Origin: Acanthaster planci
Taxonomy: Eukaryota > Echinodermata > Asteroidea > Valvatida > Acanthasteridae
Assembly (NCBI RefSeq): GCF_001949145.1
Contig: NW_019091497.1
Location: 388,253-452,252, forward strand
DNA length: 64,000 nt
Reading direction: 5' to 3'
In this document: piece by piece, positions 1 to 16,200 of the stretch
Numbering within the stretch: position 1 is the first letter of the stretch
How the letters are laid out: the number at the start of each line of letters is the position of its first letter
Position numbers and translations under genes: made by a program
Notes under the pieces: generated by a model
Databases searched by the model: none
What the model was told of the DNA's origin: nothing
The model's input: the letters and a program-made list of their open reading frames with translations, nothing else

Positions 1-274
1 TGCAGCCCAAAGGTGAGCTAGGCTGTACTACCTTGATTGTCACTTTTGACTTTTGACAGGGAACTGTTACTGAGAGCATCAAACTTAATTTGTTCCCGAC
101 TTGGTGCTGGTACAGAAAAATCGGAAATGAGAGACCGCCTCTGGCCATACTGTCCTTGCCTAGTTGTCATTGCTTGTTGTAGAGTGTAATAGGGTCTGCT
201 CTTTTGCATTCACATTTTGCTGTCACATAAAAACCTAAAGACAGCTGTTGTCGTATGCTGTCTGGTGGATATAG

Positions 275-3418
<3,144 letters not shown>

Positions 3419-6400
3419 ATTTCAGCACGTTGACATCATACAATTTGACAATCAATTGAGTCTTACCCATTAAGGATGATGAGGGAGGAATGCCTGTGAC
3501 AATGAAGTTTAGTGTTGGGATCAAGCATTGTGGTGTGAAGTAGGGAGTGAACTGAACAGAATGCGAGAAGGAGAATTCGAACTGAGAATGAATTCTGAAA
3601 GTTGTGAATGGGATGATGATAATTAGTCATGCTGAGCCATCAAAAATCAATTCATCTAGTCATTTCAAGTTAATCTGTATTTATCTAGCCACAAATCATC
3701 CAGTCTCAAGTCATCACATAAGCTACTGAAATGAATTGTCATATAGTCAATCTTTTTCTGTCCTTCATGCCTTTTTTCCTGACTTTTCTTGCTGTTAACA
3801 TGAGATTCACGAATAGAATACATGCATTTCTGGGTGATGGTGAGAGTAATATCCACTTTGAGCAGAAAAAGCCCTGGACGGTTGAAAAGATCCACGATCC
3901 TCTCTTGGTCCCCGGTTTGGATGGATTACAGTGTAGAAAGATGGTTGATACTCCCGTTCTATCTTGTTTTTTAAATTCAAGGCCAAAAGCATAATAAATG
4001 ACGATAATCTTTAATTAAAGTCCGACCACAGTGTGGATCAAGTGTGTCACACGTGTGATATGAGACAATGAGTGATGACGACGAACAGACTGGGGGAGAA
4101 ATGGAGTGACTAGCTTCACAATGACTAAAACTAGAGCATGTACGCATGTTTCTTTTGAGGTGGTTACTCCAAATTGTGTAAACGGACTTTTGGCACTTTC
4201 ATCCATAAATTTGAATTGGGCAAAGTCTAGCAAATATGGACTCCTCTTGTATCATTCCGTTTCCTGCTGTTCTCTTTGGAAAGAAATCACGTCCAGATTT
4301 GTCTCACAAGTAGTGTTTTTGATGGCCGCAATCATGAGCATTTTGGCACTGGTTTTGATAGTGCTTTGAAACAACTATGGCTATAAAATGCCCATGCATG
4401 ACTAAACTCGAGCGCTACAGAACAGTTTTGATAATGAAGATGGTGATATTTTTGAATGGGAAGTCATTTTTGGCACTGCTAACAGCTTTTCGAGTATGTT
4501 TAAACATATGTGGGCATGGATCCGGGGGGGGTGGCAAATTCCCCTGCTCTGAGATAAAAAAGAAAAACATTGGGAAAATAAAAACATGTAAAATAAGTGC
4601 AATTGTAAACAATATATGTCAAATATGTTTCATCATTTCTGCTTGTCCATGAAAAGGAGAACCCCCCCTTGAAAAAATTCCTGGATCCGCCCCTGATATG
4701 ATAGCAGGACTGGCTTAACACAATGACTTCCTGATGTTGAATGTTGATGTTGCTCCGAGTGATAATGATGATGGTGATTATAAAGGTATGACCTGGCCAT
4801 GCGTGTGCAGTGCTGACTAAGATGATTTGGGGTAGATGATAATGATGGCAAGATTTATTACTGTGATTCTGGTGATAGTAGGCTACTTTTGAGAATTATT
4901 CATGTGCCTTGAATGGATGCTGAGCTGCGTTTAAATTTGAGTGTCTCCAGGGCATTGACAGCAGAAAAAAAGTGGGGTGCTATATGGGACACCATCAGGT
5001 ATCGGCCATTAACAGACCATAAGTCCTGCGCCAGTGTAGGACCTGCCAAAAGTGGTGGGGAGGGGCATGCCCCAGTCAAAAACCTGAGTGGGACCAACTG
5101 GCCTCCCTGGCCCCCATCTGCAGTCAGTGTGACCTCTTAGTGGAAAGCTGCTTTCATAAATTCAATCCAAAGGGGAAAATTATATAGTCAAACAGAATGT
5201 CAGATTGTTAAAAGAATGAATTGTTGTGATGCATGTGGTCAAAATTATTCTGTGTGAGAGAGTTCCATGGAAGCATGAGAATACGTACGTGAGTGATACC
5301 TGGGCATGTCATCAGACATGTTTTTTTTTCATGCATTATGGTTATGTGGAACTTGGGGTATTTTTGCAGTGTCATATATACACCTAGTTATAGCACACAC
5401 AGCTTAAAGATATTGCCAGTTGAGTTTGATTTGGCTTGATGTATTTGTTCTGTGGTTGCAGAGACAAACATTTGTCATTACACCAATTTTGTGGGGACCA
5501 GAAACATTTTAGGGAGAGAGCAATGTCTCTTTAGTCCTAATTTGCCCTTAGAGGAGACGTGACCTGCCCATACACCTATACATGTATAGTACAACAAAGG
5601 TAATGGGCATCTGACTGTTAACAGCAATCTGTTGTCTTTTAAGATATTGACTTGATATTGTTGGAAAGTTTAAAACTTTCATATATGACCAAGTGAGCAA
5701 AGCTCATGCATCAAGAATTTAAGATGAAGATGACTAGGTTCGTGTACATTTATGAACTACATAGGATCTGCAGCCCCTCCACTAAAAGTATGCAAAATGT
5801 TTATTCAGATTTTATTTTGATGTCAGAGTATTGTACTTGAAATTTCACGAAAGACATCGCTTACCTTGCGTTCAGATTTTTATCTGTCCCCTTCCTGGAT
5901 CATGCACGGAGTTACGTACCAAAGTTTAGCTATTTATTTTTAAAAATATTTTTACAAATACGACAGGTAATTATAGTGTGGTTTTAAAGGAAATCATGAA
6001 AGAGTATTTCAGTTTCTTTTTAATGCAAGATTTCTAGTGCACATGTACTGTTTTATATTATTGGATGGTATATGCTTCTATGCATGATGGCTTTCTGATA
6101 GGAAGGAAAAAATGTATCGGGAAAAAAATGCATCTTGTCTTGTTCTTTGTGTGAGAAACATGTATTTAACCCCCCAAACCACTCACTCGCGGAAAAACTT
6201 TCTATAACCATTATCGTGGGATATTGGATCTCAAAACTTAAATTGTTTTCAAGTTCCCATGCAAACAATAGGTTGGAATCAAGGATGCATCTTAACTTTT
6301 TTGGGAGGGGGATTTTTTTAGTGGGCCAAACATTTAGCATAAGGTTTAATGTTATCTGTGGCCTTTCTGGGGCTGAGACTACATTTTGGGGCCTTCTTAC

Positions 6401-7291
6401 ACACTTTTAGACTGAAGAAAGAGGGAACAGTTCTCCAAATCCCTACATTATACCTTAAATATTGCCACTTTATGGGGGGGATGACACCCATTACCCCCCC
6501 ATCCGCCCTTTGGTGGCAATAGCTGTAAAGGGGAAAATCCGGAAGTGTAAAAATGTTTTCACTCTTGCAGCTTATCTGCCAACACGTTCCAAAAGTTCAG
6601 AATTTTGGCCTCGCCAGAAGTCTTCGTGCATTTCTTTGTGTGAATACAGTGTACATACAAATTTTCGCTTCAGGGGCAACAATCTGCATCAGAGATGTAT
6701 TGTTGATGTATGCAGTTTAACCTTTTTCCTCTAGTGCCTTTTTTAATCAGAGCAATATAAAAAAAGTGGAATTTCATCAAGATCTTGATATTCTCGTTCA
6801 TAAATTTTATTTGAGACTGTTTTTTCTGATTTTTTCGAGGTGCAAAATAACCTCTTCACATTCGTAAGAAACATTTACTTTTTGTTGGGTACATGTATGT
6901 GAGTGGAGCTTACAATAATTTGGTAAAATTATTGGAGTCTGAATAAATTGTAACAAAAATAACACCACGCTAGGGAACGCTCACTCGGCTGATGTAAAAT
7001 TTCCCAACCAAAATTGGCAGTAAGTGATTGGACGATGAAGTTTGGACTCGTCCATTTCCTGATAGATTCGGCCTGGAACCTGTACTAGTGCAACGCGGCA
7101 TATGGTCAAACTGATTTTTATAGTCACGTAGCGCCAGACTATTTGTGCAGATCAACAAGCATCGTCTGCGTTTTTCTGCGATGACGAACTTGCCAAATGT
7201 CGACGGCACATACGTGCCCGCGGGCAATTTGGCTCAACATCATGAACATTGAGCTTTTCCATTAAACTTGGCATGGCAGAAAAATACTGAC
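3419..7291. other. Intergenic region; no gene recognised
   Basis: A polyadenylation-type AATAAA at 3993-3998 could end the first gene. A stretch at about 4515-4696 has a GGATCC-centred G-rich left edge and a right edge reading CCTGGATCCGCCCCTG, which looks like a degraded DNA element. A diverged 33-bp segment at 5476-5508 matches 751-782. Poly-G runs occur at 4524, 6474 and 6495. The open frames here are short and show no splice-consistent coding pattern. Confidence 0.6.
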
Positions 7292-10200
7292 ATGGATCCC
7301 TGGAGTGCCATCAATGCAGACGAGGTAAGTTGGCGAATATCCGCCATGTCCGTAGGCCACACGTACTCTGCTAGCTCGCAGGGATAGACCTAAATCGAAT
7401 ACTGAATAGATTGGAGTGCTTGTTTTAGGGAAAGAAAGAGCTGCATTTTCCCAAAGTTCTAGTACCCCAAATTTCATAATATTACTGGTAGGTATAGTGC
7501 TGACTTCTTCACTACTTCTACTAGGGCCTAGCTCTACTAAGCCAAAGTGAAACGTCATCAAGCTTTCAACAAACTTAGTCCCCCAAAATGTTGAAGTTAC
7601 ACTTAGCCTTCAAGGCCTTAGGCCTAGACTATCTAGCCTAAGTGGATCCTTGAAACACCTGATCGCATCATGTAATGAAGACCAGCGTCAAACCTCAGCC
7701 AACCTAGGCCTTACTGCCCACCTAGGCTACCTGTTACAAAATTCTTACGAAATTTCATTTTCTGATTTTGCCTAATTTGATTTTTTTTCGAGGTGCACAA
7801 CCAGGCCTAGACCTAAGCCTAGGGTACCCAAAAATCTGCCCCCCCCCCGTAACAGCTGGCCGACCTGCCTTGCTTGGGCCACCAGTAACTTGTAACAGTT
7901 CTAACTGGAAGTTCGATGAAATTTAGTACCTACATTCCACTTTTATGACACTGAAAAAGTTCACAAAAGTTCACCAGCCCTGACTTATGTACAGCATCTG
8001 TGTTTAACTGAATTGAAGTTTAGAAAGAGTTCCATATAGTGTTATACAGACGCCACTTGACACCCCGTGCACAAACCAATGAGACTGGTCCGAAAAATTT
8101 CAAATGTTTTCTAAGTAAACAACTTGGGTTTTTTCTTCCTAAATTGAACTCTTCTGGACATGTTTTTGCTTTCTGAAGGCTAATAGATCACTGTAGGGAA
8201 TAATTACTGACGTCCATATATGGAACTTTTCCCTAAACTTTTTCAACAAAAGGCAACAAAGAAGTTTGGCAACATATACTTGCCCAAGATACCTCATTAA
8301 ACAAATTGACGATGTATAATAGGCCTAAATAAGAGTTCGCTCACTCAGTATCCCAAAACTCCAACCCAAAATTGTACGCCTTCTTTGCTAAAAACCTTGC
8401 AGCTGCGCATTGGATTTTAGATGTATCCATTTGGTCCTGGTTGAATATGAATCGTGTTGTATAAGGCTACTATTTTGAAATAGGCCTAATGTGAACAGGT
8501 GTTCATGCACACTTAAAAAATTGACAGTATAAAAATTGTACTGTACAGGTGAAAGAGCTGTCTTGGGTCCAGTGTGAGAATGAGACTTGTCTGAAATGGA
8601 GAAGGATTGCTCGAGAGGAAGTTGGAAAACTAGGAGAAGAGCCTTGGTTCTGTCATATGAATGCAGATAATGCACACAACAAGTGAGGCCAAGAGAAAAG
8701 GCAGCCCACTTAATTTGTTAACATAGCTTCCTTTACTCTTCATGTTTCCTTTTGAATTATTTTGCAAACACGATTTGATTTTTTATATCTCTTCTGAGAA
8801 ACTTTATCATTATAAATGCATGTTTAAAATCTGTTAGATGATGCAAACGTTTTTTGGAAATGCTTTATTTTGTCCCAAAATGAACTTAAATACTGCTCAC
8901 CGATGACACAAGGAAATTGTCAACTTTCTCCTCAGTTGCCAACAATTTGACTTTCAATTCAGGTGTGCAGATCCTGAAGAAGATCATAGGAAGACCATAC
9001 ACACAGCCAACAAGTATGGCTATCGCTACATCTTCAGCCAACTGCCTCAGGGTTCCTTGGTCTGGGCTAAGATGACTGGACATGTTTCGTCAGTAATTTT
9101 TTCTGTTTTTCAGATATGGTTATTAAATACTTTTGGTTGAAAAAAAATGAATATTTTAAAATTAAAATGACAGATTAGCTTCTGACAGATTGATCAAGTT
9201 AAGGCATCAAATACAAACAGTTTATTCATAAATTTACTTGTGATGTGCTAGCTAACTTTTTAAATCAAATTTGGTAGCATGAGCCTTTCTGCGTACTTGT
9301 TGGTACTATAGTGTTACACAGCTAATAAATAACAAAAGATAAAAAAGATTTTTAGACAAGATTTTTTATCCTTTTAGCAAAAAGATAAATTTAGAGCACT
9401 GATTGTATATATCTTTGTCAATATAATGAATAACAATTATGGGTGCTTTCTGATTTATCATATTGGATAAATTTTCTAAATTGATAATTCAACTCAATTC
9501 ATGGGGCATTCACAGTATCTGACAAACAGCTCTTCTGAACAATATACCTTCTTGATTCTCTGGAGAATTCCAAAGGATAAAATAGTGGTTGGTTAGTTTG
9601 GAGCTGGAATTAACCTGTTTGAAGTGTGGCAGACACAATTGGAGGGCGCCATTCGAAGTGGGTAAATAAGTTTTGAGAAAACACAAAGATTTTACCTAAA
9701 CCAAATAATGGGCTGCAACTACCATTTCTTGAATTACTTCTTTTCATCTGTTTTTTTATATCAGATGGCCGGCTATCCTGTCTCCAGACCCTGCTGACGG
9801 AAGATACACCATGATCAACGATGAGACAGGGACTCCATCACATTATCATGTTGAGTTTCTAGGACATCCTCACTCCCATTGCTGGGTGCTCAGTAGCAAT
9901 GTGGACATCTATGGCAGCTCATCGTCTTCTCAACCACAGGTGTGAAGCAAAGAAATTCTGCCTTCTTCCTGTTAATTGCCTCTTTTCAGAATGTGTCAAT
10001 TTGCAAACTTAAAAAAAGTTGTTGTCAACCACATTTGAGGTATATTTTACTATATAAGGTAATTGTGCATGTATTGATGACACGAAGAAATCTGCCTTTT
10101 CTTGAAGATTTTAAGTTATTATTTTACTGTTTAGAGCCTAGTTATGGTTGACATTTTTCTTACCATCGTCCAGCTGGTCATGGAGCAAACTGGTGTTTTT

Positions 10201-13200
10201 CTCTCTAGAAACCCAAACACTGCAAAAAGTCTTTGGGTGTCTCTGCCGGATGCCACACTGCACAAAAAGTTAACCTCTACACCAAGAACCTCCGAGAATC
10301 CATTCAGGAGGCTGAGCCCTTGAGGGCATTAACTTGTGAGCAGAGGCTTGCCAAATGTGTGTACATTACCCAGACAGGTAGACAGCAACCAGATAATAAT
10401 TTCCTTCTCTTTTGGGGATTAATGAGCCATTTGCGAGTTAAATTTGAATAAAATCTGGTACACTGAATTATTTGATTGCACATAAACATAACAATTTTAA
10501 TTCCCCAGACTAAAGACACTGTTGCTATACCTTGTGGTTCGGGACAAGCTTTCGCATACATGTAGCTATCAACATCTCTGGAATGGACAGGTACCTTTGT
10601 GCCCTTCTTATCCATTGGGAATAGTGTATTGTTGCAAGGCGCCTCTTATGTAACTAAGCAAAAGCTTAGGTATAGCGAGGTATAGCAAAAGTGTTTTTAG
10701 TATGGAGAATTCAAATGGTTATGTTCATGTGAATTTAAAGAACTCAGTGTATCAGATTTTATTCAAAGGGTACTCGCAAAAGGCTTATTAGAACTGGGTC
10801 TGTGAATTGAAGTGAAAAATGCCAGAAAGCCTAGTGGTTTTCAAGTGTTTATGAACAGTTGTTAAAAAGTTCCAACTTCTCAAAATTGTAAATCATAAAG
10901 GTTGTAAAAGTAATTAAGCGGTGTCTAAATGGTCACTCCCCATAGTTCAGTGGATATTATCCTCAAAGATGAATACATTTAATAAATGTTCCCACAAATG
11001 GCAGAAATAGTGAGACTTGGAACCTCAGAGCTCAGCAGCCTATGGAATACTTTAAACTTCCAACAAGGTCTTCAGATCATGGACAGCTCGTCTGCCATCT
11101 TTTCACTAGTGATGAAACAGTGTACGCAGGCTGAATGTGCTACCTTGATGAGGGGAAAAGACAGTATAGAATTAACAATTAACATTTCTAAAACCACACG
11201 CAGGAACAGATACCCCACAGAAGAAAGGTTTCTTAAATTCTGAAAAACATGGTGCAGAAATTAGGACCCCAAAGAAAAGAGAAAGACCAGCAAGAAGCCA
11301 AGAAGGGAACACTTTGACTGATTCCAACAGCAGTGCGCAGTCTGCCAAGAAATCAAAGGTACATGTACAAGCAGCTCATGTTACAAAATTCAAACGGAGA
11401 TCAGCTGGAAATTACACCAAAAACAGCCAGAGGTCCAAATCTTTGTGGGTTTCAGGGAAGACCCAGCCAAACTCGTTCTTCAGAGCAGAACCAGCAAATC
11501 CACACTTCACCTGGCCAATTGTAATTGGGCACAATGTTTCAGAGAGAACTTCTGAAAGAGAAATAGTAGTGCAACTCAATCATCTCTACATGTCCAAAAG
11601 AGTTGCTTAATGGAGGTTCATCTGAGTCACGGTGCTTAATATATGCGCAGTGTTGATGGTGGATGCAAGTGCCATTTAGTACCCCCTGCAGGCACAGTAG
11701 GGCAGTGATAGCTCGATAGCAACTAATGGAGGTGTCGTTCAATTATGGTACATCTAATTTTTAGAACTAATTCCAAGATCAGTCCTGGATTTTGACTGTT
11801 CGAGCAATCTTTGATATAATTTTCCTAATGTAGAGAAAACAGGAAATGTTTGTACTAATTCATATATTTTGAACTTACAATGATGAACAGAAGTGCTTAA
11901 AAGTATTGGATAATTGGACACAATGAAAAATACTACATTTTTTAAAAGTCTTGTGTTTCTCCTGAGAATATGTCAAAAAATATAATGTGTGCCATAGTAT
12001 GTGATTCAAAACACACTTTCCCGAAGCCAATTCAGGGCAAAGAAAAGAAAGACATTTTAAATAGAAACGCACCCTTTTTGTGGAAGTCTTGGTGAAATCT
12101 TTACAAGTTGTTGCCTTTGATGTGTGTTTGGGTTGACATTAATAAGTTTATTGTAGCATAAATTTCTGTCGTTGCTCCCTGCAGAAGACTGTATCCTTCA
12201 GTCATCAACTACGAGTACATCCTTTTCATCACGATAATGTGTCCATCTCCTCATCTGAGGAGGATTCTCCAGCCCAGCAGGTGCCCATGCTTATTACTTC
12301 AAAAGAGGAGCGACTTCAAGCCGATATTCAGGTATGTACCTCATGTGTAAATTACTCTTTAGGCCAGAGTGCTCAGCAAATGCCAGAAAAAATGGCTTAG
12401 TTTGGATTTGAATGGTCTAATAATATGACCAAAACCAGAGACTAACAACGAGCAGAAGATTGTACACCTTTCCCTCACGTCTATCTCCTCCGATCCATCT
12501 TGAAGAAAAACTATGGATGTGATCTATAAACTTGTGTGTATTTTCAATAGACTAGAATACTTAGTACTTAATACTTGACACATACTGCATGGCCAAAAAC
12601 ATGTTTCCAATTTTTTGGGAGTAGCCAATTTTGTTATTGTGCCTGTCACATAATCTAAGGCTGCATCTGAATCTCTTGTCTAGAGCTAGGTCTAGGTCTT
12701 CCACCATTGGAAATGCGTGGAGACGCGCACAGACAATAGACCTAGCCGTAGCTCTGGAAGCCCGTTTCGGACACGGCCTAAGTCAGTAAATGTATTTGTA
12801 GTATATAAGACTACAATATGTTGAGTACTCAAACATTTTCTCAGCATTTTGTCGTACATGTTAAGTTAATTCCTTAAACAACTCGAAATGTGTAGCACAT
12901 TTATCAACTTCCCGATATATTCCGATTGTTGTATTGCAATTACATGTAAGCTACTGAAAAGAGCAGAGGAGAAGTTTGATAGACGTCTCCAGCGGTTTTG
13001 CTCTCGTCATGGGATCCCGCTCAAGAACAGCGGACCTCGGTGGCAGGGTCGTCAGGTCAGCAGGTACCAGGTATACATGGCTGTCCAAGAACGAGGAGGC
13101 TACAATATGGTAAGCTTAGACAGCCAGCTGATGGTTGAAAAAATCATCCGGAACCCAGCAGAAGGATCAATATTTGAGTGAGGCTGGCTCACATAGGGGC

Positions 13201-16200
13201 CAGCCAAATTAGCCTATATGAAGTTTGGTTGCCACAATAGGAGGGCGCTAAAAACAAAGGATTTTTATCTAATGCCATTCCTATTGCGTCCACCGCTCTT
13301 CAAATAGGCTAATGAGATCTTTTGAAGAGGGTGATTTTTGAGTACACATGGATTCCAGTTCTGTAAATGTCACTGATTTTGAAGTCCAGTGTTGGAGTAA
13401 GATAGAGGGGGATAAAATGAGATCAAACGTTTACACGCCGCTTTATCCTTATCTGGAGCATGCTCATGTGCGACTACAGATATGCTCCAGGCGGCTGAAG
13501 AAATGATGTAAATGCACAGAATTGATCCATAAAATAGTGAATTATTTGAAGAACATGGACAATTCCACATGTAGATGCAAGGTTCCTGAAAACTGTTCAA
13601 CATAGCTCTGTTGATTTGCCAAGCTCGCCTTGCAAGTCTATTCCCAGCCTCATCTGTAACTTGGAACTGTGTAGTTTGCGCCTAACAGTACCACCTGTCC
13701 AGCTATAATTTGATGTACATGTACTTATGGCATTTCCCATGTTGGGCTGCATGACTGCAACCAGACGGAAATATTTCTGGAATTTACTTCTCTGAATTGT
13801 GAATTCTGAATTGAGCAGGTAAGCGCCAATCGCGCCTGGGCAAAGGTTTACCACGAAGCCTGTGGAACAAGTCCATCAGGGTCACATCAGTCTGTGAGTT
13901 CTGCTGTAAAATCCTTCTACACAAGGTAATTACCTATGGTCGAAAAGTGATCATATGATGCCAGATATGGGGCGGAGAGAACCCCCCCCCTTGTGTTGGT
14001 CATTGTTTGATCGGAATCTCAGGAATTCTCTACAGACTTCTAGGGGGAATGTGTTAGGTAACAATAGTCTAGAGTGTGTATAGGGATTGGACATGGGGGG
14101 TTACCCATCGGCCCCATATCGTGCAGGGTATCAAAGTGATACTTGAGCAGTAGTGAAATATCCGCCACGGTTAAATGTGTCATCTGCCAGATATTCATTG
14201 ATGGTTAATAGCACATCTATTATACCTTATGACTAAAGCTTTGGAGAATTGGTTTGGAAGCCTGTGTAGGAGTTGCCTGTCATTAACAGGACTGATGAGC
14301 AGAAAATGTGGGATTTGGCTGCCAATGGGTAGGCAACAGGGTACATGCTATTTTGTGTGATCACCCTTTTGGAGTTCTTCCAAGGACGTTCTTCAAAACT
14401 TGTGTTGGCAAAAGTCGTCATATTCATACATTCATGTAGTTCAGATCAGTTCGTGAATGTTAAATTAGATTGCTTGAATGGTTGACAGCAATGAATTTGA
14501 AGAGGATCAGGATAGATTCAGGTTTGAAAAGCTTTTGTAGACAACTTGGTGACTGAATTGAATGGCGAACAGCGGATCGTGTTTGTAAATGCATGTATAA
14601 AACACATACAATTCATGATTCCAGAAACCTGTTGCCTTATGAACTGTATGAGCTGCGGTCTTCAGGCAGGTATGCTGATGAAGCTTCAACGTCCGAGACA
14701 CAGCGCAAGAAAAAACACCCAAAGCACGAGAGTAAACACCTGATGAGAGAAAAGAAAGTGGAACACAAGCACAGAGTGGCCACTTCAAGCACTGCATCTG
14801 CTGCAGTCACACAAGGAGCTGATTATCATAACATCTCCAATCAGCCAATCCCAGTGCATGGCAAGAACTTGCCGCCAATGGGAGGGCCTGGGAACACCTG
14901 CCAGCCAGTGATTGGAGGTGCTCCTGTCAGCTTTGAGCCAATGGATGACATGGGTAATTTCTATCTGCCGATCAGAGGGCAGAGCCAAGCTGCAAATCAT
15001 CATCGGAAAGAAGTCCTGGAAAGTTCAGGACAGTCACAAATTGTATCACAGGGAGAACAGCATGTTGAGGCTTCACAAGGTAATGATTATCCACTTAATA
15101 CTCTTAAAAAAAATTCTTGTGTACCGGTACTGAAGAACTTCAGCACAGGGACAAAAGTGAGTCATGAACATTATGAAATTGTTATATGTGTAATCGAATA
15201 GTTTTAAGAATGACTCCAAGCTACCATATCGTCAACGTTCTCACGAAGTGTCGTTAATGTCCAAAAAATGAATATTTGTCGATTTCCAATTTTTTCAATA
15301 TTCTCTTTTACAATATCGTGCTTGACCATTTTCACATGCTCCCACAGACAAAACATTATAAATAAAGTTACATTAATGTTGCCAAGGGCAATTATCTTGA
15401 GAACTGAATTTTGCATTTTCACGAAGAGACGCAATGCTTAACGTCCTTTGAGCATGTACAAAACGTATTGCAAGGAAGCGGCTGAAAAGTAGGTCAACCG
15501 GGATTTTCGTTTTCACGAAGTGATGTTAACTTTGTTACATTCATAGCAGTGCGCGCGTAAAGACAAGATCACCTTCCCTATGATTAGTGTACAATCATCA
15601 GAAGGACGTCCACGTATAAAACGTAATTTTTGTTTTCACCAAGTGACGTTAACCTTTGCCAATTAATTTTGGCTAATTAACCCCGGCGTCTTTGTACTAA
15701 TTACTCGGGTTAAGTGAACGATTAGACATCAAAGAATCATGTATGGGATTTTTGTTACATAAAGTTGTCACAAAATACTTATTTTGGTAGTTTTTATAAA
15801 GGAAAAACTTCTCTGGCGCTTATCTCGAAAACCTGTTTTTCCTCAAAAGCCACATTAGCAACACTTCGTGGTGGCGGTGACGATATGTGCACCTAACCAG
15901 CTGTACTGCATGTTGCATGTAGGGCTTTCGTTACTAATGGGGTACAAAAGTGTGCCGTAGGATTGGGAAATAAATTGGGATAATAATACCAAGCTGTGTT
16001 TTTTATTTTCTTACTACCCGTACATTTTAAGCCAATTGCTAAGGATTGTTGCTCTTTGAGAACTTGCTAAGCAAATTTTACAAATGTTTGCTTAATGCAT
16101 GGACAGAAAGTATGTTCATTTTGATAGGAAGCCATTATTGCAATTACTGTATACTGTCGTATTTTAATTCTTGTTTTCTTGGTGCTTTTAAGTAAATAGT

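Noticed and set aside
10304-10615. 103-residue minus-strand frame, and similar shadow frames opposite exons of the ARID gene
   Set aside because: The + strand sequence there is a phase-consistent exon (10209-10377). The opposite frame has no family similarity or splice support.
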